From a virus, in the IMG/VR virus record IMGVR_UViG_3300007609_000063, positions 1 to 32,302 of that record: a DNA stretch of 32,302 nucleotides; one strand, 5' to 3'. The notes under the pieces are model-generated. The model saw nothing but the letters and a program-made list of their open reading frames with translations. It had not been told where the DNA came from and did no database searches. Positions within the stretch are counted from its first letter, which is position 1. Every line of letters starts with the position of its first letter. Of this stretch, positions 16,205 to 24,698 are shown one piece after another. Position numbers and translations under genes: made by a program.

Positions 16205-17530
16205 ATGGCATTACGTTCAACAGGGATTAAATTAACCCCATCCCCAACGCAAGAAGTGTTGGCAAGCAACTACTTAGATGTAGTAAATTTCGAGAATCAG
16301 TTTTTACCTGATACTATCAATGAAGAGTTCGCTCGATACGGTAGTCAATCTATTAAAGGATTCTTAGAGCAAACAGCAAGTGAAGTACCTTGCTCATCTC
16401 AAATCATTAAATGGTCTGAAGAAGGTCGTTTAAGACGTGCAGGTGTAGGTGCAGCTCGTTCAGCAAATGTATTTACATTAGCAGACCACAACTTCCGAGT
16501 AAACGAAACTATTATCTTTAACGATGGCTCAGTAGAGAATGTAGGTTATGTTACAGCAGTAGCTGATTCAGATACATTTACAGCAGTATCTAACTTGTCA
16601 GGTGGTTTCACTATCGGCACTACAGGCATCAACTGTTTTGTATATGGTAACGAATTTGGTAAAGGCACTAATGGTATGTCTGAAAGCTTAGAAGCTCAGC
16701 CAGACATCTACGAAAACAGCCCTGTAATTATCAAAGACAAGGATACTGTAAATGGAACAGACGCAACTCAAATTGGTTGGATTGAAGATGTAGAGTCAGG
16801 TGGTTACTACTGGTACTTGAAATCTAGAGCACAAACTCGTAGACGTTTTGATGACGTTTTAGAGATGGCTATGATTGAAGCTAAAAGTGTTGAGTCAGGT
16901 TCTGATGCAGCAGGAGCAGGTAAAAAAGGTACAGAAGGTTTCTTTGAAGCTTTAGATGAAGCAAACGTATTTGACGGTGTTGCTGATACTTTAGCAGACT
17001 TCGATAGTATTTTAAAGCGTTTCGATGCTCAGGGTGCTATTGCTGAGAATATGATTTTCACAAACAGAGACCAATCTCTAGCTATTGATGACTTATTAGC
17101 GTCTCAAAACTCTTATGGTTCAGGTGGTACATCTTATGGTGCATTCGGTAACGATGAGCAAATGGCGTTAAACTTAGGCTTCATTGGCTTTAGACGTGCA
17201 GACTATGAGTTCTACAAGACTTCATGGAAATACTTGAATGACATTACTACTCGTGGTGGATTTACAGGTACAGGAAAAGTAAATGCAGTAATTGCTCCAT
17301 CAGGAACAACTAGCGTTTACGACGAAGTAATGGGAGAAAATGCAACATTACCTTTCTTACACGTTAAGTATTTATCTTCTCCAACAGAAGACAGACGTTA
17401 CAGAACATGGATGACAGGTGGTGCAGTAGGAGCATCAAACTCAGACTTAGATGCAAACGAGTTACACTTCTTAAGTGAGCGTGCTTTATGTACTCTAGGA
17501 CGAAACAACTTTGCTAAAGTAGTAGCATAG
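16205..17530 (+). CDS. Major capsid protein (HK97-like)
   Basis: A 441-residue shell protein. The N-terminal helix region (residues 17-60, VLASNYLDVVNFENQFLPDT) and the long central helix-rich part with YYWYLKSRAQTRRRFDDVLE (the usual spine-helix position) fit the HK97 fold. Residues about 88-148 (NVFTLADHNFRVNETIIFND to GINCFVYGNE) form an extra beta-rich insertion, as in many marine phage capsids. It follows the scaffold gene and is terminated by a strong hairpin. Codon choice is unlike the neighbouring genes: CGT for Arg and C-ending TTC, ATC and AAC are frequent, whereas neighbours use AGA and T- or A-ending codons. This is expected for a very highly expressed gene. Confidence 0.85.
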   Translation: MALRSTGIKLTPSPTQEVLASNYLDVVNFENQFLPDTINEEFARYGSQSIKGFLEQTASEVPCSSQIIKWSEEGRLRRAGVGAARSANVFTLADHNFRVNETIIFNDGSVENVGYVTAVADSDTFTAVSNLSGGFTIGTTGINCFVYGNEFGKGTNGMSESLEAQPDIYENSPVIIKDKDTVNGTDATQIGWIEDVESGGYYWYLKSRAQTRRRFDDVLEMAMIEAKSVESGSDAAGAGKKGTEGFFEALDEANVFDGVADTLADFDSILKRFDAQGAIAENMIFTNRDQSLAIDDLLASQNSYGSGGTSYGAFGNDEQMALNLGFIGFRRADYEFYKTSWKYLNDITTRGGFTGTGKVNAVIAPSGTTSVYDEVMGENATLPFLHVKYLSSPTEDRRYRTWMTGGAVGASNSDLDANELHFLSERALCTLGRNNFAKVVA

Positions 17531-17552
17531 TAGTTTATAGATTAGTTAAATT

Positions 17553-17587
17553 AAGGGCAATCGTTAATTCGGTTGTCCTTTTTTTTA
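17553..17587 (+). terminator. Rho-independent terminator after the capsid gene
   Basis: An 11-bp stem, AAGGGCAATCG (17553-17563) and CGGTTGTCCTT (17570-17580), with two G-T wobbles and the loop TTAATT, followed by a T run (17579-17586). It lies 22 bases after the capsid stop and should limit read-through into the connector genes. Confidence 0.85.
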
Positions 17588-17606
17588 TTTTGTATCTTTG
17601 TATAAA
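17573..17606 (+). promoter_or_regulatory. Bacteroidota-type promoter overlapping the terminator
   Basis: The -7 box TATCTTTG (17593-17600) has a TTG at 17573-17575 with a 17-base spacer; that TTG is in the 3' arm of the terminator hairpin. The 19 bases 17588-17606 are identical to 8255-8273. Start near 17607 leaves about 10 bases before the ATG at 17617. Confidence 0.72.
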
Positions 17607-17616
17607 TGTTAGTTAT

Positions 17617-18315
17617 ATGATTAATAGGGTAAGAAATACTACTTTAACCTTAATGAATAAGGAAAATAGGGGGTTTGTAAGTCCTGCTGAATTTAATAGA
17701 TTAGTTGCATTAGCTCAATTATCTATCTTTGAAGAAAACTTTTATCATTACAACAGGTGGATAAATATGCAAAACAACAGAATGAGTAATTCTGAGTATA
17801 GCGATATACCTAAAAACATACAAGAAAAGATAGATGTGTTTGCAGAAAAAGACCCTTACACATTTAACTCTACTACAGAAAGATTTGAGCCAACAGGCTT
17901 AGATGTATATAGAGTACAACAAGTGTTCTATAAAAACAAAATAGCAGAAAAAGCACCTAAGTCTATAATAGAGTTATTAGCAGAAGAAAATTACGCATCT
18001 CCTACATTAAGACACCCAATGTACGTAGATTATGGTGGTAATTTGCAACTATATCCTAGCGAGATACAGGAAGATGTAAAGGTGTTTTATATTAGACGAC
18101 CTAAACAACCAAAGTGGACGTTTATAGAAGTACAAGGAAACCCTATTTACAATCCTGATGCGTCAGACTTTCAAGATTTAGAGTTACACCCTAGCGATGA
18201 AGTAGCAGTTACAATAAAAGTATTATCCTACTTAGGTTTAAGTATAAGAGATGCTGATATAGTACAGGTATCTAAGCAAGAAGAAGTAGACAAAAACAAT
18301 AAAGAAAGACAATAA
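17617..18315 (+). CDS. Connector/neck protein 1
   Basis: A 232-residue protein starting MINRVRNTTLTLMNKENRGF. The ATG at 17617 is chosen over an in-frame TTG at 17590, because the TTG lies inside the promoter. Helical N-terminus (residues 1-60, VSPAEFNRLVALAQLSIFEE and FYHYNRWINMQNNR), then a beta-rich body (about 120-190, with GGNLQLYPSEIQEDVKVFYI RRPKQPKW read as two strands). It resembles the first gene of the two head-tail connector genes that follow the capsid in podovirus-like phages of this kind. No enzymatic motif. Precise ring position (adaptor or nozzle) cannot be told from sequence. Confidence 0.6.
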   Translation: MINRVRNTTLTLMNKENRGFVSPAEFNRLVALAQLSIFEENFYHYNRWINMQNNRMSNSEYSDIPKNIQEKIDVFAEKDPYTFNSTTERFEPTGLDVYRVQQVFYKNKIAEKAPKSIIELLAEENYASPTLRHPMYVDYGGNLQLYPSEIQEDVKVFYIRRPKQPKWTFIEVQGNPIYNPDASDFQDLELHPSDEVAVTIKVLSYLGLSIRDADIVQVSKQEEVDKNNKERQ

Positions 18316-19193
18316 TGGCAGGTTTAGATAGCACACAAGAACAATATTATTCTTCTGAAGAAAACTATGGCGGATACCAATACACTACTCTAGCCGACAT
18401 TATAGACACATTTCTTTTAAGGTACGTAGGAGACGATAAGCTTATTAATAATGTTAGACGATATGATATTATAGGTCATGCAAAGAAAGGCTTACAGGAG
18501 TTAAATTACGATGCTTTAAAAGAGATTAAAAAACTAGAGTTAGAGATAGGAGATGATTTAAGGTTTATACTACCGCAAGACTACGTTAACTACGTTAGAA
18601 TATCTACTGTAGATAGCAATGGTAATTTTAGACCAATGATAGAGTCTACTCGTACAGGAATAGTAAAAGCTTACCTACAAGACAATAAGTACAAAATACT
18701 ATTTGATGATGCAGGCAACGCTTTAGAAGGAACGTCTATTACAGAAACCAACTCAGCAAACATAAGTGCGGAAAGAAACAATTATTATGCTCGTGGATAT
18801 GAAGAAGGACATTTAAACCAACGTAGAAACTCTTATAACATAGATACTACTTTAGCTAATGTAAATGGAACTTTTGTAATATCTAAGCAAGACGGATACA
18901 TACAATTTAGTGCAGACATACCTAATAGAGTAGTTGTTTTAGAGTATATAAGCGATGGTTTAGAGAGTGCAGATGTAGAAGAAATCAAGATACATAAGTT
19001 AGCGGAAGTAGCGTTGTATATGTATGTTAGGCATCAAATATTAGCTAATAAAATAAACACCCCAGAATACATTGTTCGTAGAGCAGAGAAAGACTACAAC
19101 AGAGAGTATCAAAAAGCCAAGCTAAGACTATCTAACTACAAACTTCATCAGTTAGTTCAACGAATGAAAGGCAGAAATAATTGGATTAAATAA
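18315..19193 (+). CDS. Head-tail adaptor/connector protein 2
   Basis: A 292-residue protein. Residues about 20-60, TLADIIDTFLLRYVGDDKLI and VRRYDIIGHAKKGLQELNYD, then IGDDLRFILPQDYVNYVRIS (about 75-95) are a strongly recognisable pattern of structural proteins in marine phages and match adaptor-type proteins. The C-terminus is a helical Arg/Lys-rich region (IVRRAEKDYNREYQKAKLRL). The ATG shares one base with the preceding stop (TAATG). It is expected to sit between portal and tail. The gene order capsid, connector 1, connector 2, giant tail protein supports this. Confidence 0.7.
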   Translation: MAGLDSTQEQYYSSEENYGGYQYTTLADIIDTFLLRYVGDDKLINNVRRYDIIGHAKKGLQELNYDALKEIKKLELEIGDDLRFILPQDYVNYVRISTVDSNGNFRPMIESTRTGIVKAYLQDNKYKILFDDAGNALEGTSITETNSANISAERNNYYARGYEEGHLNQRRNSYNIDTTLANVNGTFVISKQDGYIQFSADIPNRVVVLEYISDGLESADVEEIKIHKLAEVALYMYVRHQILANKINTPEYIVRRAEKDYNREYQKAKLRLSNYKLHQLVQRMKGRNNWIK

Positions 19194-19196
19194 CCT

Positions 19197-22100
19197 ATGA
19201 CTAAGATAACAAACAATTTTATACTAGGGAACATTAATAGAGATGCAGATGAGCGTTTACTACCTAATGGTTCTGTAAGAAAACTAGAGAACGCTATTAT
19301 AGTATCTTCAGAAGGAGACGATAAAGGTTCTATAGAAAACCCTTTAGCAAATAGCGTTGTATCTAATATAGATGTATTAAAGTCTAAAGACCCTGCGGAT
19401 ATTATAAGCAATTCAAACTTATCCATAACAAACCCTGTGGTATTAAAATCTGTAGCTAATCAAGCTAAAGAAAAAATATATTACTTTGTAAAGTCTGATG
19501 AATACGACTTAATTATAGAACACGACTTCTCTACAGATGTTACAGAAATAGTATTGCAAACAACAGCAGGTAGTGGTTTACTTAACTTTGATAAACCTAT
19601 ACTAAATGCAGATATAATAGTAAAATCAACCGTATCAGAAGGTGCTGTTTATTTTAATCAAAGACAATCCGCAACAGTAAGTAGTGTAAACTTACCGCAA
19701 GAAAGCATAGTAGCAGAAAATGCTTTAGCTATATTTAACTTACAAAGAGAAGCTGTTGTAGGCTCTAAATTAAGTTTGTTTTTTGAAGTAGAAGATTTTA
19801 GTGGAAGCCTACATACAATCACATTTACACATACATTTAAAAACGAATCAGCAATATCAGCTAAAGATAGATTTATAAATCAATTAAATGTTTTTTTAGA
19901 AGAACAAACATCTTTACTAAACGAACCTACAGGAACTACAGATAGTTCAATCGTGTATGGTGCTAACTCCATATATCAAGAAAGTTTTGGTACTTTAAAC
20001 GTAAGTTTCCCTGTTGTAAGATACAGCACCCCTAGTGGTTTTGAATACGATGGTTTAAAGGTGGTAAGTTCTAATTCTATTTATATAAACGTAAACGAAA
20101 ATGACTCAGACTTAGTTGCGTTTAGCGGAGACGATAATCCACCTAGAGTAATAAACATTGAACGATGTAAAAAGTATTTGTTAGATGAGATACTTATAAC
20201 AGACTTAAACTTAATCAAGAGACCACCTATAGAGTCTCCTGTTATAAAGCCTTATACATCAGAAGAATCTAGTAACGAAATAGAAGATAAATTTATATCT
20301 TTTGCTTATAGATATGTTTACAAAGATGGATACTTTTCAGCTAAATCATCATCAACAGAATATGCTTTTCTACCAAGTCAATTTAACGTAGACTTCGATA
20401 CTTACGAAAACTTAGGTATGGTTAACGTTTACAACGCTGTGCTTATAGATTACAATACAGGAGACGAAAACGTAGAAGCAGTAGAGTTGTTATTTAGAGA
20501 ATCAAACTCTCTTAATTGGAAGATAATAGAGACTATAAACAAAAAAGAAAAAAACATATTAGATGATACTGTAGAAACTTTTAACTTTAAAAACAATAAG
20601 GTATATAGGGTATTGCCAGAGCGAGAGTACAATAGAGTTTTTGATAACGTACCATTAAAAGCTAAAGCACAATGCTATGCTAAAAACAAACTATTCTTTG
20701 GAAACTATAACGAGCAAAGAAACCTAATAGACGCAAACGGAGACGATTGCAAAATAGACTTCTCTGTAGATTTTAAATCCACACCTATAGACGACTTTAA
20801 CATAGGGGTTACAGGTGGTACATCTCTTGCTCCTAGAGAAATTGTTTTTGACTTATCTAATATTGACTTTCAGAACGACAACACCTTAGTTATATCATTC
20901 TCTTTATTTGATGCAGAGTTTAATATATCTTACGAAACAGACCTTATATACTTAATATCTGATACAGTACAAAACGCACAAGACTTGTCTCAAGACGAAG
21001 GTTTGATATCTGCTTTAGATTCTATAAAAAACAAAATGCTAAACGAAGTAGATAGACCACCTAATACTGCGGGACTTAATCAAAACTTTGGAGCAGGTTC
21101 GTTTTTAATTTCATTGCAATCTCAAACAGAAATAGGAATAGAGTATCCTAGTATATTCTACAGTAATACAGATTATACAACAACTTTTGTGTCTAGATTC
21201 TTAAACTCTAACACAACCGCATCTATATCGTCTAGCACAGGAAACTCATCTATGAAGTCTAATAGAAGCTACGAAGTGGTGCAACTTTATTTAGATGAAG
21301 AAGGAAGAAGAACAACAGGGTTAGACTCTGTAAACAACACTACGTTTATAGATATATCTAATTCTGCAAGCAAGAACACATTAAAGGTAACTATACCCGA
21401 AGAACAAAAACCACCACATTGGGCTAAATATTACAAGTTTGCTATTAAGAAAACAAAAGAATGGGAAACAATATACTCTAATATTTTTTATGTAGACGGA
21501 AACTATCGTTGGATTAAACTAGAAGGTAGCGATGTTAATAAAGTAGATGTAGGAGATGAGCTTGTATTTAAAAGAGATGCAGAAGACATTATAGACGAAG
21601 TTGTTAAAGTAAAAGTTTTAGAAAAAGGAAACTTTCAAGAAAACTTTTTAGAAGTAAACGTAGACGAAAATGGAAATGAAATAATAGAAGAGTTAGGTAC
21701 TTACATTAAAATAAAGCCAGGAAGGTTGTTTTTAGATTACGATGAAGGAGAGTTTAGAAGTTTTGAAGATAATGATAGAAGAAGACAAGGTGTTCCTATA
21801 GTTGCATCTACTAGAGATTTTTCAGCAACCTTAGATGAGAATAGCGTTTTATTAGAAGATTTAGAAATAACAGCAGGAAGTGTTTTAGATTTCAAAGAGT
21901 TAAGAAACAGAAGAAGCCAAAATCCTACTTATACATTCTCTAAAAGATTTGTAGCAAATCAAGATTACGATAACATTAGACAGTTTATGGACTTGGCTAT
22001 ACCTAAGCCTGAGAACATGATAAATGCGTCTGATATAGCTTCTAATGGAACAATGCCTTTAGGTGGGTTTCAATCAGAAGAAGACCCTAATCGAATATTT

Positions 22101-23825
22101 TACTTTTGGGTTGAGCGTGGAGAATTTGCTTCTCCTGGTGCTTCTGCTACAAGCAACACTCTTAGAGACCAAAACGGAGTACCTATAACCATTGGTACTT
22201 TTCCAGAGCCTTCTCCTTTTGAATTAGACAATACACAACCTTATAAAATAATTATTCGTGGAATACACGCAGGGTCTAGCACTAGAAGAAGTAAATTAAG
22301 TACAGAAGTAATATTTCGCTCTGTAGATAGCTTAATAGCTTTTGAGAAAGAGCCTAAGGATGCATCTGAAGAAGTATTTTTTGAGACACCCGAAACTTAT
22401 AAAATTATAAACAACCAACACGAGCAACAGGAACACTTATTAGAAAAAGCGTTTAATTGTTTTGCTCAGGGTAACGGTGTAGAAAGCGTTAAATACAAAG
22501 ACCAATTTAACGAAAATAGATTAGTTGTAGATTATGCACCTACATCTATTTCTGAAACGTCTTACAGGGAGTTAGATAGGTTTGCAGATATTACGTACTC
22601 TAGTTCAGACTTTAGTAATAACACAGGTGTAAATGGCTTAAATGAGTTTAACTTATCTACTGCAAACTTTAAGGACGATATAGAAAAGTCTTTTGGTTCA
22701 ATACAAAAATTATTCTCTAGAGATACAAATATAATAGTAGCACAAGAAGACAAGATGTCTTATGTAATGGTTGGTAAAACACAGATATTTAACGCAGACG
22801 GCACTACTAACATATCTAGAATAGAGAGTGTACTAGGACAACAAGTACCATACTCAGGAGAATATGGAATAAGCCAAGACCCTAGAAGCTTTGTGTCTAC
22901 TAAAAGTTATATTTACTTCTCAGACAAAAAGCGTGGCGTTGTTTGTAGACTTAGTAACAATGGTATATTCGAGATAAGTGGAGTAGGATTTAAATCATTC
23001 TTTAGAAATTTATTTTTAGAGTCTAACATAACAGAAATACTAGGTTGTTACGATGACTTTAACGATATGTATATGATAAATGTTAAATACAATTCTCAGT
23101 ACATAACAGTAGGGTATAAAGAAAATATAAACCAACAAGGCGGTGGTTGGGTTACAGAGCAAAGCTTCAACCCACAAGAAATGTTAACTTACAATGGTAA
23201 CTTTTTAAGCTTCGACAAAGGAGACTTATACATACACAACGACAGAGAATCAGGTGTGTACAATAGGTTTTATGGGCAAAGTGTAATAAGTAAGGTTAAG
23301 TTTATATTTAGCCAAGAGCCATACCAACGTAAGGTTTATAAAACAATAGAAACAGACGGTACAGATTCGTGGAAAGCAACTACAGAAACCAACATACAAA
23401 AGGGATTAGTAAATAAAGACGACTTTAGGTTTCAAGAAGGAGTATACAGAAGCTATGTACGCACAAGCAATGAAGAAATAGACTACAACACCTTATCTGT
23501 ACAAGGGGTAGGGCAAATAGATAGATTTGTGTTTAATAGAATATTTTTTAACTCAGTATCAGAAGAAGTTTACGTAGGAGACTTATTGTTAAACCAAAAT
23601 GGAAACTCGTCTGTAATACTAGAAACTACAGAAAATAGTATAACAGTAGCTGATGCATCAAGCTTTAGTGCAGGAGAATTTGTTATGACTGCTAAAAATC
23701 AAAACATAGACGGAAGCGGTATTTTAGGATACTATATGGACGTAGAATTAGAATTAGAAACCAACGAAAAAACAGAATTATTTTCAGTATCTAGTGAAGT
23801 ATTTTTAAGCAACACTAGCACTTAA
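19197..23825 (+). CDS. Giant tail protein, hub/stabilisation-type
   Basis: A 1542-residue, beta-rich protein without membrane segments. The N-terminus, residues 3-50 (KITNNFILGNINRDADERLL, then PNGSVRKLENAIIVSSEGDD), and the nearby GSIENPLANSVV are typical of the tail stabilisation or hub proteins of podovirus-like environmental phages. Around residue 1220-1265, GISQDPRSFVSTKSYIYFSD and KRGVVCRLSNNGIFEIS look like a beta-propeller blade. Middle parts contain Ig-like segments. It follows the connector pair after a three-base gap and is the likely core of the short tail (compare P22 gp10 and crAss-like hub proteins, by role and not by alignment). No enzymatic motif was seen. Confidence 0.75.
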   Translation: MTKITNNFILGNINRDADERLLPNGSVRKLENAIIVSSEGDDKGSIENPLANSVVSNIDVLKSKDPADIISNSNLSITNPVVLKSVANQAKEKIYYFVKSDEYDLIIEHDFSTDVTEIVLQTTAGSGLLNFDKPILNADIIVKSTVSEGAVYFNQRQSATVSSVNLPQESIVAENALAIFNLQREAVVGSKLSLFFEVEDFSGSLHTITFTHTFKNESAISAKDRFINQLNVFLEEQTSLLNEPTGTTDSSIVYGANSIYQESFGTLNVSFPVVRYSTPSGFEYDGLKVVSSNSIYINVNENDSDLVAFSGDDNPPRVINIERCKKYLLDEILITDLNLIKRPPIESPVIKPYTSEESSNEIEDKFISFAYRYVYKDGYFSAKSSSTEYAFLPSQFNVDFDTYENLGMVNVYNAVLIDYNTGDENVEAVELLFRESNSLNWKIIETINKKEKNILDDTVETFNFKNNKVYRVLPEREYNRVFDNVPLKAKAQCYAKNKLFFGNYNEQRNLIDANGDDCKIDFSVDFKSTPIDDFNIGVTGGTSLAPREIVFDLSNIDFQNDNTLVISFSLFDAEFNISYETDLIYLISDTVQNAQDLSQDEGLISALDSIKNKMLNEVDRPPNTAGLNQNFGAGSFLISLQSQTEIGIEYPSIFYSNTDYTTTFVSRFLNSNTTASISSSTGNSSMKSNRSYEVVQLYLDEEGRRTTGLDSVNNTTFIDISNSASKNTLKVTIPEEQKPPHWAKYYKFAIKKTKEWETIYSNIFYVDGNYRWIKLEGSDVNKVDVGDELVFKRDAEDIIDEVVKVKVLEKGNFQENFLEVNVDENGNEIIEELGTYIKIKPGRLFLDYDEGEFRSFEDNDRRRQGVPIVASTRDFSATLDENSVLLEDLEITAGSVLDFKELRNRRSQNPTYTFSKRFVANQDYDNIRQFMDLAIPKPENMINASDIASNGTMPLGGFQSEEDPNRIFYFWVERGEFASPGASATSNTLRDQNGVPITIGTFPEPSPFELDNTQPYKIIIRGIHAGSSTRRSKLSTEVIFRSVDSLIAFEKEPKDASEEVFFETPETYKIINNQHEQQEHLLEKAFNCFAQGNGVESVKYKDQFNENRLVVDYAPTSISETSYRELDRFADITYSSSDFSNNTGVNGLNEFNLSTANFKDDIEKSFGSIQKLFSRDTNIIVAQEDKMSYVMVGKTQIFNADGTTNISRIESVLGQQVPYSGEYGISQDPRSFVSTKSYIYFSDKKRGVVCRLSNNGIFEISGVGFKSFFRNLFLESNITEILGCYDDFNDMYMINVKYNSQYITVGYKENINQQGGGWVTEQSFNPQEMLTYNGNFLSFDKGDLYIHNDRESGVYNRFYGQSVISKVKFIFSQEPYQRKVYKTIETDGTDSWKATTETNIQKGLVNKDDFRFQEGVYRSYVRTSNEEIDYNTLSVQGVGQIDRFVFNRIFFNSVSEEVYVGDLLLNQNGNSSVILETTENSITVADASSFSAGEFVMTAKNQNIDGSGILGYYMDVELELETNEKTELFSVSSEVFLSNTST

Positions 23826-23837
23826 AAAGTAAATTTG

Positions 23838-23845
23838 TATTTTTG
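23838..23845 (+). promoter_or_regulatory. Bacteroidota-type -7 box TATTTTTG before the ejection protein genes
   Basis: TATTTTTG fits TAnnTTTG. It lies in the 37-base gap between the tail protein and the next gene at 23863. No clear -33 TTTG at the usual distance. Start near 23852 leaves an 11-base leader. Confidence 0.55.
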
Positions 23846-23862
23846 TATTAAATGTATTTACA

Positions 23863-24669
23863 ATGGGATTAGGATTAATAGCGGGGCAAATAGGTATAGG
23901 AGCTGTAACAGGAATATCACAAGCTATATCAGGTGCTAAACAGAAAAGAGAAGCTAGGGAAGCTTTAGAAAACTACCAAAGACAAAGGCTAACAAATGTA
24001 GCAGATGAGTTATCAGTATATACCAAAGGAGCAGAGTTGCAAAGAGAAGAAGCATCTCGTCTTGCTGCATCAGGAGTAGATGCGTTACAACGTGCAGACT
24101 CTAGAAGCTTAATAGGTGGGCTAGGAAACGTACAACAAAATAATATGAGAATAAATAGGCAAATAGGTGCAGACTTAGAGCAACAACAAGCACGTATAGA
24201 CCAAATTAGAGCACAAGACTCTCAGCGTATTCAAGGCATGATGGAGAGAAGAGAGCAACAAGACATTAATGCTTTATCTTCTCAATACAATGCAGGAAAC
24301 CAACAAATGTGGCAAGGTATAGGTGGTGTAGCACAGACAGGAATTAGTGGGTTACAGATGATACAAGAGCAAAAGAATATGGATGACTATATGCAAAAAA
24401 TGTACGGAAAGTCTGGGCAAAGACAAACCGTACAGCCTATGCAATCTTCTATTCTTTTACAGGGTAATCAGGCTCCAATGATGCAACCATCTCAACCAAT
24501 GCAAGGCAACTTAATGCCTAGTTATTTAACTCCTAATCGACCTATAGATAATATGTTGGCAAGTTTAATACCTAATTATAACGCATCTCAATCATTCTCA
24601 AATACTGGAAATGCACCGAGAGCTACAGTAATGGCAGGCTCACTTACAGGAGAGACGTTTGTTGAATAA
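23863..24669 (+). CDS. Internal virion (ejection) protein 1, gp14-like
   Basis: A 268-residue protein with a Gly/Ala/Ile-rich hydrophobic N-terminus (residues 1-24, MGLGLIAGQIGIGAVTGISQ), then a long helical Gln/Arg/Glu-rich section (about 27-150), a second Gly-rich hydrophobic piece (GIGGVAQTGISGLQMI) and a Pro/Met/Gln-rich C-terminus. This layout matches small pore-forming internal proteins such as T7 gp14. Ejection proteins are carried in the head and exit with the DNA to form a conduit across the envelope. It is first of three genes ordered by increasing size, as in T7 (gp14, gp15, gp16). Confidence 0.65.
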   Translation: MGLGLIAGQIGIGAVTGISQAISGAKQKREAREALENYQRQRLTNVADELSVYTKGAELQREEASRLAASGVDALQRADSRSLIGGLGNVQQNNMRINRQIGADLEQQQARIDQIRAQDSQRIQGMMERREQQDINALSSQYNAGNQQMWQGIGGVAQTGISGLQMIQEQKNMDDYMQKMYGKSGQRQTVQPMQSSILLQGNQAPMMQPSQPMQGNLMPSYLTPNRPIDNMLASLIPNYNASQSFSNTGNAPRATVMAGSLTGETFVE

Positions 24670-24698
24670 GTAATAACAAAAAGAATACACAAAGATAA

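Noticed and set aside
17590-17616. Upstream TTG start for the first connector protein
   Set aside because: It starts inside the promoter core; the ATG at 17617 sits about 10 bases after the likely transcript start.
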